Numbered from the stretch's first letter, positions 1 to 7,500 are shown. The stretch is 8,010 nt of DNA from CAYUPI01 sp964446585 (GCA_964446585.1 CAYUPI010000113.1:1-8010); one strand, 5' to 3'. Numbers and translations are program-made. Notes: generated by a model from the letters alone, not told the origin.

Positions 1-1
1 C

Positions 2-769
2 AACGTCGGCAACAATTTCCCTTACACATTCATGGGCCTCGAACCCGGCACGACCCGCGCCCAGGTCCGCCGTTGCCTCGAGAACTGGAACCAAGGCGAC
101 AACGGGATCCTCGATTTGTCGCGCGCTTACCGCCTCAAACCCGGCACGGGCTGGTTGATCCCTCCGTGTATCCTGCACGCCCCCGGCTCACTTTGCACCT
201 ACGAACCGCAGTGGGGAAGCGATGTATTCGGCATGTACCAATCCCTCGTCGAAGGGCGCGCAGTTCCCTGGTCGCTGCTCGTCAAAGACATACCTAAAGA
301 CAAACATCACGACCTTGACTGGATCGTGGACCAGCTCGATTGGGATGGGAACGTGGACCCAGCCTTCAAAGACAATCATTACCTCGAACCCCTGCCGGTG
401 GCCGATACTCGCAAAGCAGGTTTCATGGACCGCTGGATCGTTTATGGCAAGATCGACGGCGCACAGCTCTTCAGCGCCAAGGAACTGACTGTTGATCCGG
501 GCGCAAAATGTACGATCAAGGACAAAGGCGCTTATGGACTGATCTGCGTCCAGGGCAGCGGCAAAATCAATCGGCAGCCTCTCAACAGCCCGAAACTGAT
601 CCGGTTCACCGAACTGACAGAGGACGAGTATTTCTGCACCGAAGTCGGCGCTCGAGCCGGCGTCACGTTCGAGAACACCAGCGAAACCGAGCCGTTGGTG
701 GTGCTTCGGTATTTTGGGCCTGAGGTGAATCCGAATGCTCCGGCGGTTGGAGCGCACAAGCGCGCTTAG
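2..769 (+). CDS. Cupin-fold protein resembling class I mannose-6-phosphate isomerase (5' partial)
   Basis: The reading frame is open from base 2, so the gene begins upstream of the window. The first ATG (base 32) is probably internal, because the preceding residues VGNNFPYTF read as continuous conserved protein. The visible part has 255 residues. The segment from YTFMGLEPGTT through GDNGILDLSRAYRL to PPCILHAPGSLCTYEPQ resembles the cupin core of mannose-6-phosphate isomerase-like proteins of PVC bacteria. The His of ILHAPGS is a likely metal ligand. A second, more degenerate beta-rich half follows (about residues 155-245), as expected for a two-cupin protein. There is no signal peptide in the visible part, so it is probably cytoplasmic. 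The GH88 gene starts 17 bp downstream on the same strand, suggesting a shared transcript and a role in sugar or uronate metabolism. The family resemblance is recognised by eye; substrate and reaction are not known. Confidence 0.8.
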   Translation, partial: NVGNNFPYTFMGLEPGTTRAQVRRCLENWNQGDNGILDLSRAYRLKPGTGWLIPPCILHAPGSLCTYEPQWGSDVFGMYQSLVEGRAVPWSLLVKDIPKDKHHDLDWIVDQLDWDGNVDPAFKDNHYLEPLPVADTRKAGFMDRWIVYGKIDGAQLFSAKELTVDPGAKCTIKDKGAYGLICVQGSGKINRQPLNSPKLIRFTELTEDEYFCTEVGARAGVTFENTSETEPLVVLRYFGPEVNPNAPAVGAHKRA

Positions 770-786
770 GCTGGTGACCGCCGCCA

Positions 787-2256
787 ATGGCCATCAAGAT
801 TAACTATCGGCTGACCGCCCAGAAGCTCCAGCCAAAACTCGAGCGGTTGTTCGAGCTTTCGGCGGAGAAAATCCTCAGCATCGAGAAAGAGTGGTCGCCC
901 CTAAAGAGCACCCCCATCCTTACCGTTCAGGGTAAATATACCTCGCGCGGCTGGACCGAATGGACCCAGGGATTTCAGTTCGGCTCGGCGTTGCTCCAGT
1001 TCGATGCCACGGGCGAGAAACGGTTCCTCGAACTGGGACGTGAGCAAACGATCCAGCGCATGGCCTCACATGTCTCGCACATCGGCGTGCACGATCACGG
1101 CTTCAACAATGTTTCCACGTACGGAAACCTCTGGCGGCTCATGCGCGAGGGTCGCATCCCGTTTAACCGGCACGAACAGGACTTGTACGTATTGGCGCTG
1201 AAGGTTTCCGGTGCCGTGCAGACGGCGCGCTGGACGCGAACCGCGGATGGCCTGGGCTATATTTACTCCTTCAACGGCCCGCACTCGCTCTTCGTAGATA
1301 CGTTGCGCTCGCTGCGCTCGCTCGCACTGGCCCACCAACTCGGCCACGTGCTCATGGCCGAGCACGATGAAAAGATCTCCTTGTTGCAGCGGCTCATCCA
1401 CCATGCCGAATCCACCGCCGTCTACTCAATCTACTACGGCGAGGGGCGCGACGCCTACGATGTGCGCGGCCGCACCGCGCACGAGAGCATTTTCAACCTG
1501 AACGACGGCCGTTTTCGCTGCCCGAATTCGCAGCAGGGCTACTCTCCATTCAGCACCTGGACCCGCGGGCTGGCTTGGGCCATCCTCGGCTTTGCTGAGG
1601 AACTGGAGTTCCTCGAAATCATGCCCAGCCGATCCACCGGTCTCCCAGGCGACGCCAGGGAGGCGCGTTCTCAGCGAGCAAAGCTACGACGCTCCCCTGG
1701 TCCTCCGCGCGCCAACACAACCGAGCTTCTGGATTTGAACTCTTCGATTAAGACCTTCCTCCGCGCCGCCACAGCCACCGCCGACTTCTTTTTGGAAAAC
1801 TCCTGCGCTGACGGCGTTCCGATGTGGGACACCGGTGCTCCCAACCTCCATCGTCTGGGCAATTATCTGCACCGGCCCTCCGACCCGTTCAATCGCTGGG
1901 AGCCCGTGGACAGTTCCGCTGCGGCCATTGCTGCTCAAGGATTGCTTCGCCTCGGAAACTACCTCGCTCGCAAGGGGGACAAAAAAAGTGGCGCGCGCTT
2001 TCGTCAAGCTGGACTGAGCGTGGCCGATACGATATTTGACGAACCCTATCTTTCCGCCGATTCCAGGCATCAGGGCCTGCTACTTCACTCGGTGTATCAT
2101 CGGCCCAACGGCTGGGATTATGTCGCCCCCGGCCAGAACATTCCGAATGGTGAGAGTTCGATGTGGGGAGACTATCACGCGCGGGAACTGGCCTTGCTGG
2201 TCTTGCGCGAAGCGAATGGGGGGACGTACCCGACGTTTTTTGCTTCCGGAGATTGA
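787..2256 (+). CDS. Glycoside hydrolase family 88 protein (unsaturated glucuronyl/galacturonyl hydrolase)
   Basis: This 489-residue protein lacks a signal peptide and should be cytoplasmic. GH88 enzymes hydrate the double bond of unsaturated uronic acids at the end of oligosaccharides made by polysaccharide lyases, releasing a keto-deoxyuronate. Family marks are HDHGF at residues 102-106, matching the HD-x-GF motif with catalytic Asp (here D103), and a second Asp, D171 in FVDTLRSL, at the place of the other conserved active-site Asp. QQGYSPFSTWTRGLAW (249-264) and GESSMWGDYHARE (455-467) match conserved blocks of the barrel. The ATG at 787 follows the cupin stop by 17 bp with no clear Shine-Dalgarno sequence, so translational coupling is plausible. 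About 30 basic residues around positions 280-310 (GDAREARSQRAKLRRS) look foreign to the family and are encoded by palindromic DNA. Family assignment is firm; the exact sugar is not. Confidence 0.93.
   Translation: MAIKINYRLTAQKLQPKLERLFELSAEKILSIEKEWSPLKSTPILTVQGKYTSRGWTEWTQGFQFGSALLQFDATGEKRFLELGREQTIQRMASHVSHIGVHDHGFNNVSTYGNLWRLMREGRIPFNRHEQDLYVLALKVSGAVQTARWTRTADGLGYIYSFNGPHSLFVDTLRSLRSLALAHQLGHVLMAEHDEKISLLQRLIHHAESTAVYSIYYGEGRDAYDVRGRTAHESIFNLNDGRFRCPNSQQGYSPFSTWTRGLAWAILGFAEELEFLEIMPSRSTGLPGDAREARSQRAKLRRSPGPPRANTTELLDLNSSIKTFLRAATATADFFLENSCADGVPMWDTGAPNLHRLGNYLHRPSDPFNRWEPVDSSAAAIAAQGLLRLGNYLARKGDKKSGARFRQAGLSVADTIFDEPYLSADSRHQGLLLHSVYHRPNGWDYVAPGQNIPNGESSMWGDYHARELALLVLREANGGTYPTFFASGD
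1636..1713 (+). repeat. Palindromic in-frame insertion inside the GH88 gene
   Basis: The core at 1642-1662 is a 21-bp near-perfect dyad: CTCCC pairs with GGGAG and GGCG with CGCC around a central A at 1652, with one A/A mismatch on each side (1647, 1657). Outer partial complements extend it: CCAGGGAG (1655-1662) against CTCCCCTGG (1692-1700), and GGCGCG (1662-1667) against CGCGCC (1708-1713). The encoded peptide is rich in Arg, Ala and Pro, unlike the aromatic-rich helices on either side. In-frame palindromic elements of this kind are known from Rickettsia (RPE). Assigning this one to a mobile palindrome family is inference; exact borders are not visible. Confidence 0.5.
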
Positions 2257-2275
2257 CTTGAAATCAATGTCCAGC

Positions 2276-3184
2276 TCAGTAGCCGAACCTTGGCTGGCTG
2301 GTGCGAAAGTCAATATACCCTGTGCGCTCGAGGTACCACTTGAAATCCATTCGTCCCGCCGCATCGAAAGCCCTCGTGTTCGGGTAAACGTAATGAACCG
2401 GATATTTCGAGGTCGAGCTTTGCCATTTCTTGATTTCGGAATGGCCGTCGGCGAAGGAGAACCCACATGCCCCGTTGTGATATGAAGCGGGAATATCCTG
2501 CCAACTCGAGGCATTCGGGTTATTGATGAAGTAGCCGTCGTTGATCGAGTCCGGATGCTCATCGAGAAACAACCAGGTCTTGGCTGGCCGCGGCACTTGC
2601 GCTTGCTTCAGATATTGCCGGTACTCCGAGAAGCCCCAATTCTTGCCACTCAGGGTGTTTCCATCCGTTCTACTGAAAAGACCGAAGATCGAATTCATCG
2701 AGAGGCTCCGATTCCGCCGCAACCAGCCGGCGTTTCTTTGTGGCGCACTGAGATAATTATCGGCCGGGCACTTGTAAACGTCGAGCTTGGCGGCCGTGTA
2801 CTTTCCGAGCACACCATTGGCGACCCAGGCGAGGTTGGTGATGCTTTCGTCCAGGCCCCAATCCATGACGTTGTTGACCCAGTTTTCGAATGCGCCCTTG
2901 CTAATAGTGTCGTATGTTTCAGACACACCGAAATTGTTGGGAACGCGGTCATCAAAGTCACCACAATACAAATGCCAGGCGAACGTAAGCTGTTTGGTAT
3001 TGCTGAGACAGGAAATGCCTTGGGCCTTGACCTTCGCCTTTCCCAGGACGGGCAGCAGCAGGCTGGCGAGGATCGCGATGATGGCGATCACCACCAACAG
3101 CTCAATCAGAGTAAAACCGCTGCAGCCACGGTGCTCCGGATGTGTCGGACAAGCCTCATGAGGAGGTTGAAATCTCCGGCGCAT
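2276..3184 (-). CDS. Prepilin-like protein with N-terminal methylation motif and H-X9-DG C-terminal signature
   Basis: From the chosen ATG (3184-3182) the protein has 302 residues. A basic leader of 23 residues ends in CSG, followed by FTLIELLVVIAIIAILASLL. This is the class III prepilin signal, with cleavage at G23/F24, Glu at mature position 5 and a hydrophobic helix at about 24-45 that anchors the protein in the inner membrane before assembly. HNGACGFSFADG near residues 236-247 gives the H-X9-DG signature of the pseudopilin-like families expanded in Planctomycetes and Verrucomicrobia. The start was picked because AGGA lies 9 nt upstream. An ATG at 3211 (9 residues longer) is possible. The frame stays open to an ATG at 3421, but those extra 70 residues look noncoding. 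The gene faces GH88 with 19 bp between stop codons. Its individual function is unknown. Confidence 0.9.
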   Translation of the reverse strand: MRRRFQPPHEACPTHPEHRGCSGFTLIELLVVIAIIAILASLLLPVLGKAKVKAQGISCLSNTKQLTFAWHLYCGDFDDRVPNNFGVSETYDTISKGAFENWVNNVMDWGLDESITNLAWVANGVLGKYTAAKLDVYKCPADNYLSAPQRNAGWLRRNRSLSMNSIFGLFSRTDGNTLSGKNWGFSEYRQYLKQAQVPRPAKTWLFLDEHPDSINDGYFINNPNASSWQDIPASYHNGACGFSFADGHSEIKKWQSSTSKYPVHYVYPNTRAFDAAGRMDFKWYLERTGYIDFRTSQPRFGY

Positions 3185-3250
3185 TTCCCAATTTCCTGGC
3201 GTCTCTTCCATAAACCAAACAGGGTTACCCTCAATCTTGCACCTGCCAGG

Positions 3251-3294
3251 GTTCTCCGGCAAGTGTGCGTTCGTTGGCACACCCGGCGCAGAAC
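3251..3294 (-). repeat. Compound inverted repeat upstream of the prepilin-like gene
   Basis: Three nested arms pair: GTTCT (3251-3255) with AGAAC (3290-3294), CCGG (3256-3259) with CCGG (3283-3286), and GTGTGC (3263-3268) with GCACAC (3277-3282). Small bulges separate them (3260-3262 on one side, 3287-3289 on the other) and the apical loop is 8 nt. It lies about 67 bp before the chosen start of the minus-strand prepilin-like gene, so it could fold in its 5' untranslated RNA or serve as a protein-binding dyad. No U-tract follows on either strand, so it is not a typical terminator. Confidence 0.5.
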
Positions 3295-3480
3295 GCCAAT
3301 GGATTTCTACCTTGGAATTTGAATGAGCGCTCGACCTGGTGGCCTCGCGCCATACGCGTTGAGATCCGGCGCCAGGGAGGCCGCTCTGCTCACTGGTGCA
3401 CACGCGACCCAGGCGCGGCATCCGTAGTTCCGCCAGTCCGCTATCCGTAGAAAAAGACCGACCCGGTTGACCAAATTCCC

Positions 3481-3509
3481 TTGGGAGGATTCAGCCATTC
3501 TGCTATAAC
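3481..3509 (+). promoter_or_regulatory. Weak sigma-70-like promoter candidate for the response regulator
   Basis: TTGGGA (3481-3486, four of six consensus bases) is separated by 17 bp from TATAAC (3504-3509, five of six). If used, transcription would begin near 3516 and give a leader of roughly 400 nt containing the hairpins at 3613-3797. Such matches arise often by chance, and Verrucomicrobiota promoters may deviate from the E. coli consensus. Confidence 0.25.
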
Positions 3510-3612
3510 TGCCCGAGCCGCCAGAGACGGCCCACGGTATCCGGCGCAGAGATAAGATGTAACGAAAGGTCTGAGACAGGGAGGTTTCCCGAGGCATAAC
3601 TGCGGAGTGAAC

Positions 3613-3653
3613 AGGCGCTTTTCGACTGTGAGCACAAACCGTCGAAAAAGCCT
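3613..3653 (+). other. Stem-loop in the leader region
   Basis: TTTTCGAC (3619-3626) pairs perfectly with GTCGAAAA (3641-3648) across a 14-nt loop. A lower stem of AGGC (3613-3616) with GCCT (3650-3653) is separated from it by a small internal loop. The 3' side is not followed by a T-tract, so a structured RNA element is more likely than a terminator. Function unknown. Confidence 0.45.
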
Positions 3654-3678
3654 GAGGAACATGGAAGGTAGTACCGCA

Positions 3679-3693
3679 ACTTGCTTCGCAAGT
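3679..3693 (+). other. Small perfect hairpin
   Basis: ACTTGC (3679-3684) pairs with GCAAGT (3688-3693) around a TTC loop. A compact, stable hairpin with no T-tract after it. It adds to the cluster of folds in this leader; no function can be assigned. Confidence 0.4.
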
Positions 3694-3729
3694 CGATAGC
3701 CGTGACTTACGAGGGCGTGGATTATCCAG

Positions 3730-3749
3730 AAGACGGGCCCCCCCGTCTT
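3730..3749 (+). other. GC-rich 8-bp hairpin with a C tract
   Basis: AAGACGGG (3730-3737) pairs perfectly with CCCGTCTT (3742-3749) around a CCCC loop; the loop and arm together form a C7 run. It ends only 4 nt before the AAAGGAGG sequence at 3754. No T-tract follows in either orientation, so this is not a canonical intrinsic terminator. Its position suggests a leader structure controlling access to the adjacent ribosome-binding site, which is inference. Confidence 0.45.
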
Positions 3750-3753
3750 AACC

Positions 3754-3797
3754 AAAGGAGGAAAATTGTTTGTCGCGGTGGAAGGTAATTTTCCTCC
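3754..3797 (+). promoter_or_regulatory. Self-complementary ribosome-binding site hairpin
   Basis: AAAGGAGG (3754-3761) is a near-perfect Shine-Dalgarno sequence. GGAGGAAAATT (3757-3767) is exactly complementary to AATTTTCCTCC (3787-3797), an 11-bp stem with a 19-nt loop. A TTG at 3770, 8 nt after the Shine-Dalgarno sequence and in frame with the response regulator, lies in the loop. Folded RNA would therefore bury the ribosome-binding site. A 14-codon ORF (TTG 3766 to TAA 3810, out of frame with the regulator) also starts here and could be a leader peptide. The inverted repeat is seen directly; the regulatory role is inferred. Confidence 0.55.
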
Positions 3798-3913
3798 AAA
3801 AAGAAGATAATCGACTGGGCAGCATGTGTAACAGGTTGAGAATCAAGTATGGCTCAACGGAGGGCGGCTGGCATCGCAGATGCGAAGGGGCCAAGGCACG
3901 CGCGTTTAGGGTG

Positions 3914-4513
3914 ATGACAAGACAAAACAGTTTGCTGGTGGTTGAGGACGACTTGGCTGTACGTGAGTCGATAACCAGAGTCCTTGAGGCTGAGGGTTAT
4001 GTGGTTTCAAGCGCAACCTCAGTCCAAGAGGCGGTTGATAAATTCGACCAAAGGCCGATTGATTTGGTTCTGCTGGACCTGAACCTGGGCAAGGAGGAGG
4101 GTTGGAAGGCATTTCACGCTCTGAAGGAGCGCCAACCGGGGCTTCCGATCGTTGTAACCAGCGGGCGTGCGCGCGAGTTGGAGCACGCCTTCGCCTCGCG
4201 GGCAAGTGGTGTCCTTGAGAAGCCCTTCGACGTACCCGTCCTCTTGGCACTTTTGAACCAAGCCAGCCTAGTTGCAGGTTCTCGGTCAGAACCGGAACCG
4301 ACATCTCTCCTGGTCAAGGCTCCCGTTGACACTGACCATCTTACGGAAAGCAGAACGGCAGGGCTTCCAAGAACCGCGCAGTCTGAAACCGCTCTTTCCG
4401 CGCAAGATGTTGATACACAGCTTACTGCTTGTTCCAATTCAGTCATCATCTCAGAGGGCATTTCATCTGCAAACGGCTTTTCGATCGCGCGGACTATCAC
4501 GTATGATGCTTGA
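3914..4513 (+). CDS. Stand-alone receiver-domain response regulator
   Basis: From ATG 3914 the protein has 199 residues. Residues 6-120 form a CheY-like receiver: acidic pocket E11/D12/D13, phosphoacceptor D55 in LVLLDLNLG, T82 in IVVTSG and K103 in VLEKPF. All key residues are present, so phosphorylation by a histidine kinase is expected. The remaining 80 residues are rich in Ser, Thr and Ala with no DNA-binding or enzymatic motif, so output is probably by protein contact or the tail is disordered. ATG 3914 puts the first beta strand at residue 7, as usual, but its upstream AGGG is too close to be a good ribosome site. The frame is open upstream to TTG 3770, which has an excellent Shine-Dalgarno sequence and would add 48 residues unlike any domain I know. 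No partner kinase is visible. The giant exported protein follows on the same strand. Confidence 0.87.
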   Translation: MTRQNSLLVVEDDLAVRESITRVLEAEGYVVSSATSVQEAVDKFDQRPIDLVLLDLNLGKEEGWKAFHALKERQPGLPIVVTSGRARELEHAFASRASGVLEKPFDVPVLLALLNQASLVAGSRSEPEPTSLLVKAPVDTDHLTESRTAGLPRTAQSETALSAQDVDTQLTACSNSVIISEGISSANGFSIARTITYDA

Positions 4514-4595
4514 GAATTCCGCGGGAAGCTGCAAAGGAGGGGGGGATTCAATTCAATCGCTTAGAACTTCAATTGCTTGCGGGGCTGTTATCTGG
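4514..4595 (+). promoter_or_regulatory. Spacer with strong Shine-Dalgarno-like sequence and G7 tract before the giant exported-protein gene
   Basis: AAAGGAGG lies at 4533-4540 and runs into a G7 tract (4539-4545). No ATG, GTG or TTG in the frame of the large gene follows at proper distance: the nearest in-frame starts are ATG 4503/4506 before it and GTG 4596 well after it. An ATT at 4551 stands 10 nt downstream, in frame. The same octamer occurs at 3754 before the regulator. Which start is used therefore remains open. Confidence 0.35.
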
Positions 4596-7500
4596 GTGAA
4601 TCGCGCTTCGCCAAAGCCGAGCCGATCGCTGTTCGGGCTAGCGACTGCGATCTTACTCTGCGCGTTGTGCGAACCTGGCACTGCCAGGGCGGGCTCTGAC
4701 AAGACGGCTCCGAGTGTGCCCGCAAACCTGGGTGCGACTGCTTCGAGCTGCAACCAAGCCACGTTATCCTGGTCAGCGTCCACCGACCCAACCGTTAACG
4801 GCCAAACGACTTCTGGCGTGCAAGGGTATAACGTGTATCGCGGCGGAGCGTTGCTCAAATTTGTGACCGGGACAAGCACTTTGGACCCCAACTTGACTGC
4901 TAACACGACTTACAGTTACAAGGTATCGGCGTTAGATTTTGCGGGAAATGAATCTGGCCAATCCGTCACGGCCAGTGTAACGCTGTCGCTTTGTCCAGAT
5001 ACAACCGCGCCTGCGGCCCCGGCAAATCTATCCGTTGGGCCTTCAAGCTGCAATCAGGCGGTCTTATCGTGGAGCACGGCGGGTGACCTGAGCAATCCGA
5101 CTCAGCAAGTTTCGGGCGTCAAGGGTTACAATGTTTATCGCGGCGGAGCGCTGCTGAAGTTCGTCAGCGGCACCACGACAACCGATTCGGGCCTGGCTGG
5201 TAACGGCAGTTACAGCTACCAGGTCTCCGCCGTGGATAACGCCAACAACGAATCCGATAAATCCACCGCGTCGGGCTTGACCACTCCGCTGTGCCCTGAC
5301 GTTACGCCTCCGAGCGTCCCGGCCGGTCTATCGATTACCAGCTTGAGCTGCAATGCAGTCAGTTTTTCGTGGGCCCAGTCGAGTGATCCGGGCAGCACGA
5401 CTGACCAGGTTTCAGGACTGAAGGGATACAACATTTACCGCAATGGCGCCCTCTCGCAGTTCATCGCCGTGCCCGCAGCAGCCGACGCTGGTGTGACTCC
5501 AGGTGCGGCATATTCGTACCAGGTAAGTTCAGTCGATAATGCCGGTAATGAATCCGCACTCTCAGTCGCATTACCGGTTATGACCCCCAGCTGCCCCGCG
5601 ACGCCCGCCAGTAATTTGAAGCTGCTGGTTTCGAATGGCATAGCCCAGGTGCGATGGTCCGGGACAGTCGGAGCGATCTATCAGCTCGAACGAGCGCAGG
5701 TTCCCGGCGGTCCCTGGTCTCCCGTGGATGCACCGACCGCGGCTTTCGGTGGAACCGCACTGACCTGTGGTTCATCCTGTTTTTATCGGGTTGCGCTCTT
5801 TACCAACACTGCTGCCTACATCGCAAACCGCGTGACGAACAGTATGGATAATGCGGCACCTCCGGTTCCCGGCAATCTCGTCCTGAATGCGGTTTCAGCG
5901 TCGGAAGTGGACCTTTCCTGGGCGCCAGTGACCGATGTCGGCATGGTCGATGGCTTCGGCTACGTGTTTACATCCGGTCTGGACCGCTATCTTATTTACC
6001 GCGACGGCATCTTTTTGAAGTCTGAATCCGATGGAACGACGAACTCGACAGACCTGACCGTGTCGGCCGGCGGCCAATATAGTTACAGCGTGGCGGCAAT
6101 AGATCGGGCAGGAAATGTATCCGGGGCAACGAGCAGTGCCGTCAATACCTGCATCTTTCTTCTGCCCGCGGGGATAACAAACGGTGCTGATGGCACGAAC
6201 GGTTCGTTTGTCGTTGATGCTCTGGGCTGTTCGTGGACAGCCTCGGTGGACCCGACGAACTCATGGATTCAAGTGCTCGGCCCGACAAGCGGAAGCGGCC
6301 CGGCGGCCGTGAGCTACTCCGTTCAAGGTAACACTGATGTCAACGATAGGAGCGGCACAGTTTGGGTTAAGAACAAGGCTTATACAATCATGCAAAAGGG
6401 GAGGAGGTGCAACGCCACGATCGCCAGCAACTCCTCGCCGACGGCCGGCGGATCGACTTCAATTAGCCCGAGCAATACTGTTGTTTGTGGATCGAGCGTT
6501 ACTGTGATGGCCGCGGCGAACAGCGGCTACAGTTTCTTGAACTGGACAGAAAACGGAACGCCGGTCTCCACATCGACCAGTTATGCGTTCTCCGCTAATA
6601 CGAATCGAAGCCTGGTGGCCAATTTCACCACTCTCCCGCTGTACTCAATCACCACGAGCAGCTCGCCCTCCGCCGGGGGAACGACGAGTGGTGGCGGAAC
6701 CGTGCTCAGCGGCTCGAGCGTCACCGTCAGGGCGACGGCGGCTTCGTGCTATTATTTCATCAACTGGACGGAAAACGGCAACGTGGTTTCCACATTGGCC
6801 AGCTATGCTTTCACGGCCACGGCCGGGCGCAATCTGGTGGCGAACTTCGCGCCAATCACCTACTCAATCACTACAAGCAGCTCGCCTTCGGGCACAGGCA
6901 CGACGAGCGGTGGTGGAACTGTCAGCTGTGGTTCGAACGCGACACTTACAGCCACGCCGGCGTCGTGCTACAATTTCGTCAACTGGACGGAAAACGGCAA
7001 CGTGGTTTCCACATTGGCCAGCTATTCTTTCACGGCCACCGCCGGGCGCAATCTGGTGGCGAATTTCGCGCCAATCAATTGCCCGATTTCTACAAGCAGC
7101 TCGCCTTCAGGCACCGGAACAACCAGCGGCGGTGGAACTGTTAACTGCGGTTCGAGCGTTACCATTACGGCCACGCCGACATCGTGCTACAATTTCGTTA
7201 ACTGGACGGAAAACGGAAGCATAGTTGCCACCTCAGCCAGCTATTCTTTTACGGCCACCGCCGCGCGCAATCTGGTAGCGAATTTCGCACCTATCACTTA
7301 CACCATCACGACGAGCAGCTCGCCTTCGGGAGCCGGCACAACAACTGGTGGCGGAACAGTCAACTGCGGTTCGAGCGTGAGTGTCACGGCCACCGCCAAT
7401 GCGGGTTACGGCTTTGCCAATTGGAAGGAAAACTCAACCGTCGTGAGCACCTCAGCCATTTACGTCTTTAGCGCGAATGCGAGCCGGACCCTGGTGGCCA

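Larger units (their letters stand above)
3185..3913. other. Long structured intergenic region between prepilin-like gene and response regulator
   Basis: About 730 bp separate the divergent start codons. Short ORFs occur on both strands, but none shows a recognisable domain, a credible start or composition like the neighbours. The region contains at least five inverted repeats (3251-3294, 3613-3653, 3679-3693, 3730-3749, 3757-3797), a C7 tract (3738-3744) and one weak promoter-like pair. The part from about 3540 to 3800 is purine-rich with closely spaced hairpins, as in a structured RNA leader or a decayed mobile RNA element. I cannot match it to a named class: the conserved cores of the c-di-GMP and cobalamin riboswitches are absent. 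Confidence 0.6.

Noticed and set aside
188..787. 199-codon open frame on the minus strand opposite the cupin gene
   Set aside because: It is the antisense shadow of a recognised protein; its own translation shows no domain and the plus frame reads as conserved cupin sequence.
2250..2280. Terminator between the convergent GH88 and prepilin-like genes
   Set aside because: Only a 5-bp ATTGA/TCAAT complement is visible with no GC stem or T-tract.
2555..3322. 255-codon open frame on the plus strand opposite the prepilin-like gene
   Set aside because: The minus strand encodes an unmistakable prepilin signal and H-X9-DG motif over the same bases; the plus translation has no recognisable features.
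3185..3421. Upstream extension of the prepilin-like frame to an ATG at 3421
   Set aside because: It would place 102 residues before the prepilin cleavage site, far longer than normal leaders, with no ribosome site and coding-unlike composition; ATG 3184 or 3211 fits better.
3613..3720. Possible c-di-GMP or cobalamin riboswitch suggested by GGTAGTACCGCAAC and GCACAAACC words
   Set aside because: The conserved core elements of those classes are not present in the right order, so a named riboswitch call is not justified.
3441..3755. 104-codon minus-strand frame in the intergenic region
   Set aside because: Cysteine- and arginine-rich translation with no domain, overlapping several inverted repeats; most likely an accidental open frame in GC-rich DNA.
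3730..3797. Intrinsic terminators at the two strong hairpins
   Set aside because: Neither hairpin is followed by a run of T on the plus strand; on the minus strand only TTT follows the second, and no minus-strand gene reads into it.
6583..7224. 213-codon and 132-codon plus-strand frames overlapping the InlB-type repeats
   Set aside because: They are out-of-frame readings of the repeat region; the absence of stops reflects repeat composition, while the frame from 4596 gives clear domains throughout.
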